Shown here: positions 26,129-34,711 of the stretch, one piece after another | Numbering within the stretch: position 1 is the first letter of the stretch | How the letters are laid out: each line of letters starts with the position of its first letter | NCBI GenBank assembly: GCA_025757845.1 | Contig: CP107211.1 | Location: forward strand, 2,294,001 to 2,358,000 | Source of the DNA: Oscillospiraceae bacterium | GTDB lineage: Bacteria; Bacillota; Clostridia; Oscillospirales; Ruminococcaceae | Length of the DNA stretch: 64,000 nt | Direction: 5' to 3' | Made by a program: the position numbers and the translations under genes | Notes under the pieces: model-generated | What the model was told of the DNA's origin: nothing | What the model saw: only the letters and a program-made list of their open reading frames with translations | Databases searched by the model: none

Positions 26129-26607
26129 CACAGCACCGTGCACTCTCTTTCATCAATTTCATCGTCCTGATACAGGCGGCCTTCCTTTTTGTAGGTGCGC
26201 AGCACAAAGTGGGTGGCGGTGGACAGCACGTCATCCAGCGGGCTCAGGCGCTTTGCCACAAACAGGGCGATCTCCTGGAAGGTCTGTCCCTTGATCACCA
26301 GCTGCAGGTCGTAACCGCCGCTCATCAGCAGCACGCTCTCCACCTCGTCAAAGGCCGCGATGGTGGCCGCGATCTCGTCAAAGCCGCGGCTCTTCTTGGG
26401 GCTGACGTTCAGCTCGATGACGGCTTCCACCCGGTTGACCCCGGCCTTTTCCCAGTCCACCAGCGTCTTGTAGCCCTTGATGATGCCCTGCGCGCGGGCC
26501 AGGTCGATCATGGCCGCCACCTCGGCGGGGGATTTGTTCAGCATGGTGGCAATGTCCTCGATGGGCAACCGCGCGTTGTCTTCCAGAATCTTCAAAAGCT
26601 GTTCCAT
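26128..26607 (-). CDS. Lrp/AsnC-family transcriptional regulator
   Basis: 159 residues: an amino-terminal winged-helix DNA binding domain (LLKILEDNARLPIEDIATML, about 1-60) and a carboxy-terminal RAM/ACT-like effector domain (about 70-145). Members of this family sense amino acids as octamers. It is the first gene of the operon with the aminotransferase and overlaps it by one base, so it may control that gene and itself. Its promoter is probably the extended -10 TGCTATACT on the minus strand near 26655. Confidence 0.9.
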   Translation of the reverse strand: MEQLLKILEDNARLPIEDIATMLNKSPAEVAAMIDLARAQGIIKGYKTLVDWEKAGVNRVEAVIELNVSPKKSRGFDEIAATIAAFDEVESVLLMSGGYDLQLVIKGQTFQEIALFVAKRLSPLDDVLSTATHFVLRTYKKEGRLYQDDEIDERECTVL

Positions 26608-26739
26608 AGCTCGTTACTCCTTCTCATCCCTGTATTGCGGAATTATACTTCAGTATAGCACAGTCCCCCATGGATTGCACCCAATTTTTTGCATAGAATG
26701 TCTTTTGCACCCGCAATCTGCTCTTTTTTACAAAAAGTG

Positions 26740-26768
26740 TGTTCAAATTTTGCTAAATCTGCTATACT
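26740..26768 (+). promoter_or_regulatory. Promoter of the ACT-domain/UPF0210 operon
   Basis: TGTTCA, 17 bases, TATACT (26763-26768), with TGC directly before the -10, making it an extended -10 promoter with a weak -35. Confidence 0.6.
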
Positions 26769-26836
26769 GAAAGAGTAACCGTGTGCTGGCTCTTTTTGCG
26801 GCACGATCCAATCACAAGAAAACGAGGGTGGAAACG

Positions 26837-27106
26837 ATGAAAGCATTTATTACTGTCATGGGACACGACACTGTGGGCGTGGTGGCAAAGGTCTCCGGCC
26901 TGTGCAGCGAGCTGAACATCAACATCGAGGACGTGACCCAGAGCATCCTGCAGGGGATGTTTGCCATGATCATGCTGGTGGACCTGAGCCACTGCAACGT
27001 AGGCCACGAGGAACTGCACCGCCGCACCGATGCCCTGGCTGCTGAAATGAAGATGCAGATCAACGTGACCCGGCAGGAAGTTTTTGACGCCATGCACACC
27101 ATCTGA
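26837..27106 (+). CDS. ACT-domain protein (UPF0237)
   Basis: 89-residue single ACT domain ([20 protein letters not shown], then [21 protein letters not shown]). ACT domains bind amino acids or other small molecules; this family resembles the glycine cleavage regulator GcvR. ATG 26837 is chosen with GAGGGTGG upstream. It lies 25 bases before the UPF0210 gene, its constant partner in many Firmicutes, which suggests the two proteins work together. Confidence 0.9.
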   Translation: MKAFITVMGHDTVGVVAKVSGLCSELNINIEDVTQSILQGMFAMIMLVDLSHCNVGHEELHRRTDALAAEMKMQINVTRQEVFDAMHTI

Positions 27107-27131
27107 CCGAGCAAAGGAGTACAACACTGCT

Positions 27132-28499
27132 ATGAGTATGTTTAACACCGGTGATATTCTCGAGACCATCGAGATGTTCACCCAGGACAACCTGGACGTC
27201 CGCACGGTGACCATGGGCATCAGCCTGCTGGACTGCATCGACCCGGACCCCAAAAAGGCCTGCGAGAATATCTACAACAAAATCACCACCAAGGCTGCCA
27301 ACCTGGTACCTGCCGTGGAGCACATCAGTGCCGAGTACGGCATCCCCATCATCAACAAGCGCATCAGCGTCACCCCCATTGCCATGCTGCTGGGTGCCTG
27401 CCCGGAGGCAGACCCGGTGGATTTTGCCAAGACCCTGGACGCTGCCGGCAAAAAGGTGGGCGTGAACTTTGTGGGCGGCTACAGTGCTCTGGTGCACAAG
27501 GGCTTTTCTGCCGGTGACCGCCGCCTGATCGAGTCCATTCCCCGTGCCCTGGCCGAGACCGACATCGTGTGCAGCTCTGTGAACATCGGTGCCACCAAGG
27601 CCGGCCTGAACATGGACGCCATCAAGCTCATGGGCGAGGCTGTCAAGAAGGCCAGTGAGCTGACTGCCGACCGTCAGTGCATCGGTGCTGCCAAGCTGGT
27701 GGTGTTCTGCAACGCCCCGGAGGACAACCCCTTCATGGCTGGTGCCTTCCACGGCCCCGGTGAGCCGGATTGCGAGATCCATGTAGGCGTTTCCGGCCCC
27801 GGTGCCGTGCGTGCCGCCCTGGCCCGCCTGCCCAAGGATGCTCCCATCGACCAGGTGGCCGAGCTGGTCAAGCGCACCGCCTTCAAGATCACCCGTGTGG
27901 GCCAGCTGGTGGCAAACCTTGCCTCCAAGGCCCTGGGTGTGCCTGCCGGCATCATCGACCTGTCGCTGGCTCCCACCCCGGCCATTGGCGACAGCGTAGC
28001 CAACATCCTGGAGGAGATGGGCCTGGAGACCTGCGGCTGCTGCGGCACCACCGCCTGCCTGGCCCTGCTGAACGATGCCGTGAAGAAGGGCGGCGTGATG
28101 GCCTCCAACCATGTGGGCGGCCTGTCCGGTGCCTTTATCCCGGTCAGTGAGGATGCCGGCATGATCCATGCCGCCGAGATCGGCTGCCTGACCATTGAAA
28201 AGCTGGAAGCCATGACCGCCGTCTGCTCGGTGGGCATCGACATGGTCATCATCCCCGGCGACACCACCCCCGCCGTGATCAGTGCCCTGATCGCCGACGA
28301 AGCCGCCATCGGCATGGTGAACAGCAAGACCACCGCCGTCCGTGTGATCCCTGCCATCGGCCGCAAAGCCGGCGAGGTGCTGGACTTCGGCGGCCTGCTG
28401 GGCTACGGCCCCATCATGCCGGTCAACAGCCACGACCCCTCGGTGTTCATCAACCGCGGCGGCCGCCTGCCGGCTCCCATGCAGTCGCTGAAGAACTAA
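27132..28499 (+). CDS. UPF0210 / DUF711 family protein
   Basis: 455 residues, cytosolic, with the pyruvate-formate-lyase-like fold assigned to this family but no proven reaction. Family features include [14 protein letters not shown] at the start, [15 protein letters not shown] and [22 protein letters not shown]. It has no glycine-radical motif at the end. ATG 27132 follows AAAGGAG. It forms a two-gene operon with the ACT-domain protein. Confidence 0.9.
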   Translation: MSMFNTGDILETIEMFTQDNLDVRTVTMGISLLDCIDPDPKKACENIYNKITTKAANLVPAVEHISAEYGIPIINKRISVTPIAMLLGACPEADPVDFAKTLDAAGKKVGVNFVGGYSALVHKGFSAGDRRLIESIPRALAETDIVCSSVNIGATKAGLNMDAIKLMGEAVKKASELTADRQCIGAAKLVVFCNAPEDNPFMAGAFHGPGEPDCEIHVGVSGPGAVRAALARLPKDAPIDQVAELVKRTAFKITRVGQLVANLASKALGVPAGIIDLSLAPTPAIGDSVANILEEMGLETCGCCGTTACLALLNDAVKKGGVMASNHVGGLSGAFIPVSEDAGMIHAAEIGCLTIEKLEAMTAVCSVGIDMVIIPGDTTPAVISALIADEAAIGMVNSKTTAVRVIPAIGRKAGEVLDFGGLLGYGPIMPVNSHDPSVFINRGGRLPAPMQSLKN

Positions 28500-28502
28500 G
28501 GA

Positions 28503-28538
28503 CCCTCTCAGTCATCTCGCATTCGCTCGGAGCAGCTG
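28503..28538 (+). repeat. Degenerate half copy of a CCCTCTCAGTCA-type repeat
   Basis: Begins CCCTCTCAGTCA, then TCTCGCATTCGCTCGGAGCAGCTG, matching the outer end of the inverted element at 44464-44601, but the inner AGCTCCCCC hairpin is missing. It lies between the UPF0210 stop and its terminator. Confidence 0.5.
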
Positions 28539-28553
28539 TATAAATCACCTTTT

Positions 28554-28601
28554 ACAGGCCCATCCTCTGGATATCATTTCCAGAAGAAGGGTCTGTTTTT
28601 T
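28554..28601 (+). terminator. Terminator directly before spoIIR
   Basis: ACAGGCCC pairs with GGGTCTGT and TCTGGA with TCCAGA inside, followed by a run of T that ends at the base before the spoIIR ATG. The 3' arm carries GAAGAAGGG, the only ribosome binding site candidate for spoIIR. Confidence 0.78.
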
Positions 28602-29228
28602 ATGGGTAAGATGCTTTCCCGGCGGCAGATGCAGCACCTGTGCATCTGCCTTGCGCTCGGACTTTTGCTGTGCAGCCTGTGTCAGGCGGCGGCCTGGGGC
28701 CGCACCCAGCTGCACACCGGCGATGCGGTATGTGCCGATACCCTGCGGCTGCACATCCGCGCTGCCAGCGATGCCGTGGCCGACCAGAGCGCCAAGCTCC
28801 AGGTACGGGACGCCGTGCTGGCCTGTCTGGACGCTGCCTGTCCCGCCGGGAACCAGACCGACGCCCGCAGCTGGGCGGCCCGGAACCTGTTCACTTTGCA
28901 GCTCGCCGCCCGGCACGCGCTGGCCCGGTGCGGGGTGAATGCCCCGGTGCAGGTGCAGCTGGTCAACATGTACTTCCCGGCCCGGCAGTATACCGGCGGC
29001 TGCCTGCCCGCCGGGCGGTACGATGCGGTGCGCATCACCATCGGCTCCGGCAGCGGGCAGAACTGGTGGTGCGTGCTGTACCCCGGGCTGTGCCGTGCCG
29101 CCTGCGGCGGCTATGCCCTGCCGGAAGAAAACGATCTGGTGTGCGGGGACTACATCCTGCGCCTGCGCTTCGTGGACTGGTGGAACCGGCACACTGCTTC
29201 CCGCACCACCCGGGTGCTGGCCGGGTGA
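28602..29228 (+). CDS. spoIIR: Stage II sporulation protein R (SpoIIR) homologue
   Basis: 208 residues with an amino-terminal hydrophobic segment (about 11-30) and the SpoIIR core LRLHIRAASDAVADQSAKLQ followed by VRDAVLACL, and later YDAVRITIG, NWWCVLYPGLC. In sporulating Firmicutes SpoIIR is exported from the forespore and triggers SpoIIGA to activate sigma-E. No other sporulation gene is in this window and Faecalibacterium is not known to form spores. The frame is intact with normal codon use. Its start follows a terminator T run without any gap. Confidence 0.82.
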   Translation: MGKMLSRRQMQHLCICLALGLLLCSLCQAAAWGRTQLHTGDAVCADTLRLHIRAASDAVADQSAKLQVRDAVLACLDAACPAGNQTDARSWAARNLFTLQLAARHALARCGVNAPVQVQLVNMYFPARQYTGGCLPAGRYDAVRITIGSGSGQNWWCVLYPGLCRAACGGYALPEENDLVCGDYILRLRFVDWWNRHTASRTTRVLAG

Positions 29229-29279
29229 CGCTGCCCTCCCCTGCCGCATAGCATGGAGGGAAAGGAGCGTGTGATCATT

Positions 29280-29750
29280 ATGGCGATCCCTGCTTATTAT
29301 TCCCTGCTCCATCGGGGCTCCTCCGGCCCGGATGTGGCCCTGGTGCAGACCTGGCTCAACGGTGTCCGTGATGCCTGCACCTGGTATGACCCCCTGAAGG
29401 CGGACGGAAGGTTCGGTCTTTCCACCGAGAACGCCGTAAAGGAGTTCCAGCTGAAAAACAAAATGAACGTGGATGGCAAGGTGGGTGCCAACACCTGGAA
29501 CGTGCTGTACACTCGGTACACCGCAAAGCACGGCCTGAACGTGCCCTACCCCGGCATCGTGCTGCGCAGCGGCGCATCCGGCGGGACGGTGCGGCTGGTG
29601 CAGCAGAAGCTCAACTCTCTGGGTGAGCGTCTGAACGCAGACGGCCGGTACGGAGCCGCCACCGCAGCCGCCGTGCAGCGGTTCCAGCGCCGCAACGGCC
29701 TTGCCGCCGACGGCAGCGTCGGTCAGGCCACCTGGGAAAAGCTGTTCTGA
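29280..29750 (+). CDS. Protein with two peptidoglycan-binding (PGB1) repeats
   Basis: About 156 residues made of two tandem peptidoglycan-binding type 1 domains: one with PDVALVQTWLNGV...FGLSTENAVKEFQ, the other with GTVRLVQQKLNSLGER...GAATAAAVQRFQ, each ending in W-x-x-L. No catalytic domain and no signal peptide are visible. ATG 29280 has AAAGGAG 12 bases upstream; GTG 29271 is an alternative. It follows spoIIR by about 50 bases and may share its transcript. A role in wall binding is inferred from the domains alone. Confidence 0.8.
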   Translation: MAIPAYYSLLHRGSSGPDVALVQTWLNGVRDACTWYDPLKADGRFGLSTENAVKEFQLKNKMNVDGKVGANTWNVLYTRYTAKHGLNVPYPGIVLRSGASGGTVRLVQQKLNSLGERLNADGRYGAATAAAVQRFQRRNGLAADGSVGQATWEKLF

Positions 29751-29824
29751 CCGGTAAGAGAACGATTGGAAATGCCCTCCGCTTTGCTCTGGGCAAATTC
29801 AGAGGAAAAAATAGTTTTTATTCT

Positions 29825-29865
29825 GGGCTTCCGGAAAATCTGCGGATTTTCCGGAAGCCCTTTTT
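29825..29865 (+). terminator. Strong terminator after the peptidoglycan-binding gene
   Basis: GGGCTTCCGGAAAATC and GATTTTCCGGAAGCCC form a perfect 16-bp stem with a TGCG loop, followed by TTTTT. Confidence 0.93.
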
Positions 29866-29894
29866 CACGGGGAGAGGCCGTGACTGAGAGGGTT
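29866..29894 (-). repeat. Second half copy of the CCCTCTCAGTCA-type repeat
   Basis: On the minus strand AACCCTCTCAGTCACGGCC, then TCTCCCCGTG. The same outer end as the element at 44464-44601. Its edge overlaps the -35 region of the sbcD promoter. Confidence 0.5.
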
Positions 29895-29922
29895 GCGGCC
29901 AGTGCCCGCCCTGCTATATAAT
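29893..29922 (+). promoter_or_regulatory. Promoter of sbcDC
   Basis: TTGCGG (29893-29898), 18 bases, TATAAT (29917-29922), 35 bases before the sbcD start. Confidence 0.65.
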
Positions 29923-29957
29923 AAGAGCAACAGTTTTTTGAAAGGCGGTGTTCGCTT

Positions 29958-31100
29958 TTGCGTTTTGCGCATCTTTCCGACCTGCATCTGGGCAAGCGGG
30001 TGTGCGAGTTTTCCATGCTGGAGGACCAGAAATACATCCTGGAGCAGATCCTTGCCCTGCTGGATGCCCACCCTGTGGACGGGGTACTGCTGGCAGGCGA
30101 CCTGTACGACAAGCCCGTTCCCCCGGCCGAGGCTGTGCGCCTGCTGGACTGGTTCCTCACCCAGCTGGCAGCCCGGGGCCTGCCGGTGTTTGCCATCAGC
30201 GGCAATCACGATTCCGCCGACCGTGTGGCCTTCGGCGCGGCTCTGCTGGAAACCAGCCGGGTATACGTCAGCCCGGTGTTCTCCGGTGCGCCGCAGCCCA
30301 TCTGCCTTGCGGACGAGCATGGCCCGGTGGATGTGTACTTACTGCCCTTTCTGAAGCCCGCTTCCGTGCGGCATGTCTGGCCGGACGAGCCCATTGAGAG
30401 CTACAACGACGCCCTGGCCTGTGTGCTGCGGCACTGCACCCCGGACCCTGGCCACCGCAGCCTGCTGGTAGCCCACCAGTTCGTGGCCGGTGCCGCCGCC
30501 TGCGAGAGTGAAGAGCCTTCCGTGGGCGGGCTGGACTGCGTGGACGCGGCCCTGTTCGATGTCTTTGACTATGTGGCCCTGGGCCACCTGCACAGCCCCC
30601 AGAAGGTGGGCCGTGACACCCTGCGCTACTGCGGCACTCCGCTGAAGTATTCCTTCTCGGAAGCGCACCAGCATAAAAGCATCACCTTTGTGGACCTGGG
30701 CGAAAAAGGCTGCGTGGACATTTCCACCGCGCCCCTGACCCCGCTGCACGACCTGCGGGAGGTCCGGGGCAGCTATCTGGAACTGACCGACCGCCGCACC
30801 TACGAGGGCACCGCCACCGACGATTATCTGCACATCACCCTGACCGATGAGCAGGATGTGCCGGACGCACTGGCCAAGCTGCGGCTGATCTACCCCAACC
30901 TGATGCGGCTGGACTACGACAACCGCCGCACCCGCGAAGATCAGCAGATCACCGCGCCGGAGCGGGTGGAGAACATCACACCCTTGCAGCATCTTGCTGC
31001 CTTTTACGAACTGCAGAACAACCAGCCCCTGACCGATGAGCAGGCCGCGTTCTGCCAGCAGCTCATTGAGGACATCTGGAAGGAGGGGGAGGACGCATGA
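29958..31100 (+). CDS. sbcD: Exonuclease subunit SbcD (Mre11-like)
   Basis: Metal-dependent nuclease subunit of SbcCD, which opens hairpins and trims protein-blocked DNA ends. It has 380 residues. Phosphoesterase motifs: DLHLGK (Asp8, His10), AGDLYD (Asp48), SGNHDSADR (Asn83, His84), VAHQF and GHLHSPQ. The start is TTG at 29958, about 10 bases after AAAGGCGG, because the frame begins exactly at the family amino terminus RFAHLSDLHLG. The stop overlaps the sbcC start by 4 bases. Confidence 0.95.
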   Translation: MRFAHLSDLHLGKRVCEFSMLEDQKYILEQILALLDAHPVDGVLLAGDLYDKPVPPAEAVRLLDWFLTQLAARGLPVFAISGNHDSADRVAFGAALLETSRVYVSPVFSGAPQPICLADEHGPVDVYLLPFLKPASVRHVWPDEPIESYNDALACVLRHCTPDPGHRSLLVAHQFVAGAAACESEEPSVGGLDCVDAALFDVFDYVALGHLHSPQKVGRDTLRYCGTPLKYSFSEAHQHKSITFVDLGEKGCVDISTAPLTPLHDLREVRGSYLELTDRRTYEGTATDDYLHITLTDEQDVPDALAKLRLIYPNLMRLDYDNRRTREDQQITAPERVENITPLQHLAAFYELQNNQPLTDEQAAFCQQLIEDIWKEGEDA

Positions 31101-33907
31101 GACCGCTCCGCCTGACCCTGTCGGCTTTTGGCCCCTATGCCGCCGAGACCACACTGGAACTGGAAAAGCTGGGCAAAGGCGGCCTGTACCTTGTCACCGG
31201 CGATACCGGTGCCGGCAAGACCACCCTGTTCGACGCCATCACCTACGCGCTCTACGACCACTCCAGCGGCGGTGTGCGCGAGGGGGCCATGCTGCGCAGC
31301 CAATATGCCGACTCCAAAACGCCCACCTTTGTGGAGCTGGAATTTGAGGTGAAGGATGCCCGCTACACAGTGCGCCGCAATCCGGAATACCCCCGCCCCA
31401 AGGCGCGGGGCGAGGGCTTTACCACCGAAAAAGCAGACGCCACCCTCACCTATGCCGACGGCCGCCCGCCGGTGACCAAGGCACGGGATGTGAACGCCGC
31501 CGTGCTGGACATCCTGGGGCTGGACTACAACCAGTTCTGCCAGATCGCCATGATCGCGCAGGGGCAGTTCACCAAGCTGCTGAATGCCTCCACCGAGGAG
31601 CGCAGCCGCATTTTCCGCAAGCTGTTCCGCACCCAGCGGTACGCCAAATTGCAGGACCGTCTGCAGGAAGAAGCTTCCCGCCTGAACCAGCAGCGTCTGG
31701 CCCAGAACACCCAGCTGGACAGCCTGCTGGCCGGGCTGCAGGTCGCACCCGACGACCCGGACGCCGACGCGCTGGCCGCCCTCTGTGCCCAGACCGAGCC
31801 TGCCACCGCGCTGACCTTATTGGAGGAGCTGCTGCAGCGCCAGCAGGCCGCACAGGAGGCCGCCGCCGCATCCCTTGCCGACACCGAAGCCCGGCTGGAT
31901 GCCATACAGCAGCAGCTGGGAGCCGCCCGGCAGGCCGCGCAATTGGCCCGGCAGCTGGCCGAACAACAGGCCGCGCTGGACGCCGCCCGGCCCGCACTGG
32001 ATGCCGCCAAAGCTGAGAGCGCCCGCCACGCCGATGACGTCGCCCGGTTGGATGCCCTGACCGGACAGGTGACCCAGGCCCGCACCGCCCTGACCGCCTA
32101 CGACGAGCTGGACGCGCTGTGCCGGGAGCAGAAGCAGGCACAGGATGCCGCGCAGCTGGCCGGGGCACTGGCCGCGAAGCGCCGCACCCAGCTGGAAGCG
32201 CTGGACGCCAGCCTTGCTGCGGCCGACACCGCCCTTGCCGTGCTGGTGGATGCCCCCACCCGGCAGCTGGCTTTGCAGAATCAGGCTGCGCAGCTGGAAG
32301 CCCGCAGCACCGCGCTGGACGCCCTTGCCCAGCGGCTGGCCGACAGCCAGAAACAGGCCCGGCAGGCCCGCCGGGCACAGGACGCCTACCGCGCCGCCGC
32401 TGCCCGGCAGGATGAAGCCCGCGCCCGGCGGGATGCACTGGACCGGTCCTTTCTGGACGCGCAGGCCGGTCTGCTGGCACAGGAACTGACCGAGGGTGCC
32501 CCCTGCCCGGTGTGCGGCAGCACCCATCACCCGGCCCGGGCCGTCCTGCCCCGCACCGCACCCACGCAGGTACAGGTGGAGCAGGCCCGGCAGACCGCCG
32601 AGGAAGCCGACCGTGCCGCGCAAACGGCCAGCGCCGCCGCCCAGAGCGCCCTTGCCGCTGCAGACGAAGCCCGCCGCAGCCTGCGCCGGGACGCCGAGGC
32701 CCTGCTGCCGGAGCGCTTTGCCGCGCCGGAAGGCCAACCTCCGGTGCAGCTGACCTTCGCCCTGATGAATACCGTCCTGTCCGAGGAAACTGCCGCCCTG
32801 CAGGCCGCCCGCACCGACTGCACGGCCAGCCTGCGGCAGGCCGGAGCCGACTGTCAGCGCAAGGCGCAGCTGGAAGCCGACCGGCAGGCCCACACCCGCC
32901 AGCGCCCGGCGCTGGAACAGCAGGTGCAGGAGGCTGACCGCACCGCTGCCGCTCAGTCTGCCCGCGTACAGGCACTGGAACAGCAGGTGCTTGCCAAACA
33001 GAAAGCCCTGCCCTACCCCCAGCGGGCGCAGGCGCAGGCCGCGCTGGACCTGCTGGAAGCCGACCGCACCGCCCTGCGCGCCGGGATGGAACAGGCCGAA
33101 GCTGCCCTGCGCACGGCACAGCAGAACTACGCAGCCGCCAAAGCCGCTGTGGATGCCCTGCGCAGCCAGCAGGCAGCGGCCCAGAGTTCCGCCCCGGCTC
33201 AGCCGCTGGAAACCTTACGGGAAGCGGCTGCTGAACTGACTGCCGCACGGGATGCCGCCCGCGGGCAGGAAAAGCAGCTGGCCGCCCGCCTGCTGCCCAA
33301 CCGCCGCATCATGGAACAGTACCGCACCGCCGCCGCGCAGCACGCTGCGTTGGAGCAGCGCGCCCAGTGGGTGGGAGCGCTGGCCGCCACCGCCGGCGGC
33401 ACTCTGACCAGCAAACAGAAGATCAAACTGGAAGCCTACATCCAGATGGACTACCTCGACCGCATCCTGCGCCACGCCAACCTCCGCCTGATGCAGATGA
33501 CCGATGCCCAGTACGAGCTGGAGCGCGTCGGGGCCGAGAACCAGCGCAGCCAGTCCGGCCTGGACCTGGGGGTCATCGACCACTACAACGGAACCCGCCG
33601 CAGTGTCAAGACCCTGTCCGGTGGTGAGAGCTTCAAGGCCTCGCTGGCGCTGGCACTGGGCCTTTCGGATGAAGTGCAGAGCGCCGCCGGCGGCATCCGG
33701 CTGGACACCCTGTTCCTGGACGAGGGCTTCGGCAGCCTGGACGAGGAATCGCTGGAACAGGCCATCCGGGTGCTGGCCGGACTGACCGAGGGCGACCGGC
33801 TGGTGGGCATCATCTCCCATGTGGGGGCCCTGAAGGACCGCATCGACCGGCAGGTGGTGGTGCACAAAAACCGCACCGGCGGCTCCACCGTGGAGCTGGT
33901 GGTGTAA
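31097..33907 (+). CDS. sbcC: Exonuclease subunit SbcC (Rad50-like ATPase)
   Basis: ATPase subunit of SbcCD, 936 residues. Walker A is GDTGAGKTTLFD near residue 35. Long alanine/glutamine-rich coiled coils flank a zinc hook CPVC at residues 470-473. The signature LSGGESFKASLALALG and Walker B LDTLFLDEGFGSLDEE are near the end. GC-rich third positions create long false frames on both strands. Translation is coupled to sbcD by ATGA. Confidence 0.96.
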   Translation: MRPLRLTLSAFGPYAAETTLELEKLGKGGLYLVTGDTGAGKTTLFDAITYALYDHSSGGVREGAMLRSQYADSKTPTFVELEFEVKDARYTVRRNPEYPRPKARGEGFTTEKADATLTYADGRPPVTKARDVNAAVLDILGLDYNQFCQIAMIAQGQFTKLLNASTEERSRIFRKLFRTQRYAKLQDRLQEEASRLNQQRLAQNTQLDSLLAGLQVAPDDPDADALAALCAQTEPATALTLLEELLQRQQAAQEAAAASLADTEARLDAIQQQLGAARQAAQLARQLAEQQAALDAARPALDAAKAESARHADDVARLDALTGQVTQARTALTAYDELDALCREQKQAQDAAQLAGALAAKRRTQLEALDASLAAADTALAVLVDAPTRQLALQNQAAQLEARSTALDALAQRLADSQKQARQARRAQDAYRAAAARQDEARARRDALDRSFLDAQAGLLAQELTEGAPCPVCGSTHHPARAVLPRTAPTQVQVEQARQTAEEADRAAQTASAAAQSALAAADEARRSLRRDAEALLPERFAAPEGQPPVQLTFALMNTVLSEETAALQAARTDCTASLRQAGADCQRKAQLEADRQAHTRQRPALEQQVQEADRTAAAQSARVQALEQQVLAKQKALPYPQRAQAQAALDLLEADRTALRAGMEQAEAALRTAQQNYAAAKAAVDALRSQQAAAQSSAPAQPLETLREAAAELTAARDAARGQEKQLAARLLPNRRIMEQYRTAAAQHAALEQRAQWVGALAATAGGTLTSKQKIKLEAYIQMDYLDRILRHANLRLMQMTDAQYELERVGAENQRSQSGLDLGVIDHYNGTRRSVKTLSGGESFKASLALALGLSDEVQSAAGGIRLDTLFLDEGFGSLDEESLEQAIRVLAGLTEGDRLVGIISHVGALKDRIDRQVVVHKNRTGGSTVELVV

Positions 33908-33953
33908 AACGCCCCGCCGCCGGGCATCCTAACGGCAGGAGGTGACCGCTTTT

Positions 33954-34385
33954 ATGAATTCCCTCACGCCGTTCATCCATCATGCCCTTCCGGACCGGCC
34001 CGGGCCTTCTTCCGCGCCGGAAGCCAACTGCAGCCGGTGCAGCCCGCCGCTGGGCAAACAGCCGGACCCGACCCAGCCGCCCGGAGACCCCTCGGCACCC
34101 GGCACCCAGCTGCCCCCGCCAGAAGTGCCCGGCAATCCTCCGCACCCGGAACCGGGCAGCGCTCCGCAGGCCGGTGTGCCCATGACCGACGGCACCCCCG
34201 CCGCCTGCCGCCAGAAAAACGCGCAGGAATTTCTGGCCGGGAAGGTGCCCGGTGTGATGGCGCAATATGCCCCGGGGCTGTTCAGCACCCTGCAGCACAC
34301 TCACTCGGCCCACCCCGCCCCGGATGAGGACGCCGACGCGGTGCAGCAGCTTGTGGAATGGCGCGAAAACGCCCCTTACGGCTGA
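33954..34385 (+). CDS. Hypothetical proline-rich protein
   Basis: 143 residues, not recognised. The first two thirds are disordered and rich in proline (PPGDPSAPGTQLPPPEVPG), with one CSRCSPP pair; the last third could be helical (NAQEFLAGKVPGVMAQYAPG ... VQQLVEWREN). No signal peptide or membrane segment. Third codon positions are strongly GC as in real neighbours. AGGAGG lies 11 bases before ATG 33954; an in-frame GTG at 33942 abuts it and is less likely. It follows sbcC by 46 bases and may be in the same operon. Confidence 0.6.
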   Translation: MNSLTPFIHHALPDRPGPSSAPEANCSRCSPPLGKQPDPTQPPGDPSAPGTQLPPPEVPGNPPHPEPGSAPQAGVPMTDGTPAACRQKNAQEFLAGKVPGVMAQYAPGLFSTLQHTHSAHPAPDEDADAVQQLVEWRENAPYG

Positions 34386-34424
34386 GCCGCACAAAAAATT
34401 TTCCGTTAATTTTTGCTTTACCTG

Positions 34425-34453
34425 TTGAAATCTTGCCGCGCTTCCCTTATTAT
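34425..34453 (+). promoter_or_regulatory. Promoter of the PC4-like/HD operon
   Basis: TTGAAA (34425-34430), 17 bases, TATTAT (34448-34453), 34 bases before the ATG; the only AT-rich patch in this area. Confidence 0.85.
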
Positions 34454-34487
34454 GGTAGCAAACAAAGATAAAGGCAGGTTTTGCATT

Positions 34488-34709
34488 ATGGCAGAGATCA
34501 AATACGAAGTCGTCGAGCGCATCGCGGTGCTCTCGCAGCGTCCCCGCGGCTGGGAGCGTCAGCTCAACCTGATCAGCTGGAACGACGGCGAGCCCAAGTA
34601 CGACATCCGCGACTGGTCCCCGGACGGCACCCGCATGGGCAAGGGCATCTCCCTGAGCCACGACGAGCTGGCCATCCTCAAGGGCATCCTGGAAGATATG
34701 GAGCTGTGA
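34488..34709 (+). CDS. PC4/YdbC-like single-stranded DNA binding protein
   Basis: 73 residues. KYEVVERIAVLSQRPRGWER ... NLISWNDGEPKYDIRDWSPDG matches the bacterial YdbC family, which folds like the transcriptional coactivator PC4 and binds single-stranded nucleic acid. ATG 34488 follows AAAGGCAGG. The stop is 2 bases before the HD-domain gene, so both are one operon. Confidence 0.85.
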   Translation: MAEIKYEVVERIAVLSQRPRGWERQLNLISWNDGEPKYDIRDWSPDGTRMGKGISLSHDELAILKGILEDMEL

Positions 34710-34711
34710 GC

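Noticed and set aside
28554..28601. Terminator read as an insertion-sequence end
   Set aside because: It has no matching end elsewhere and no transposase; the T run and stem fit a normal intrinsic terminator.
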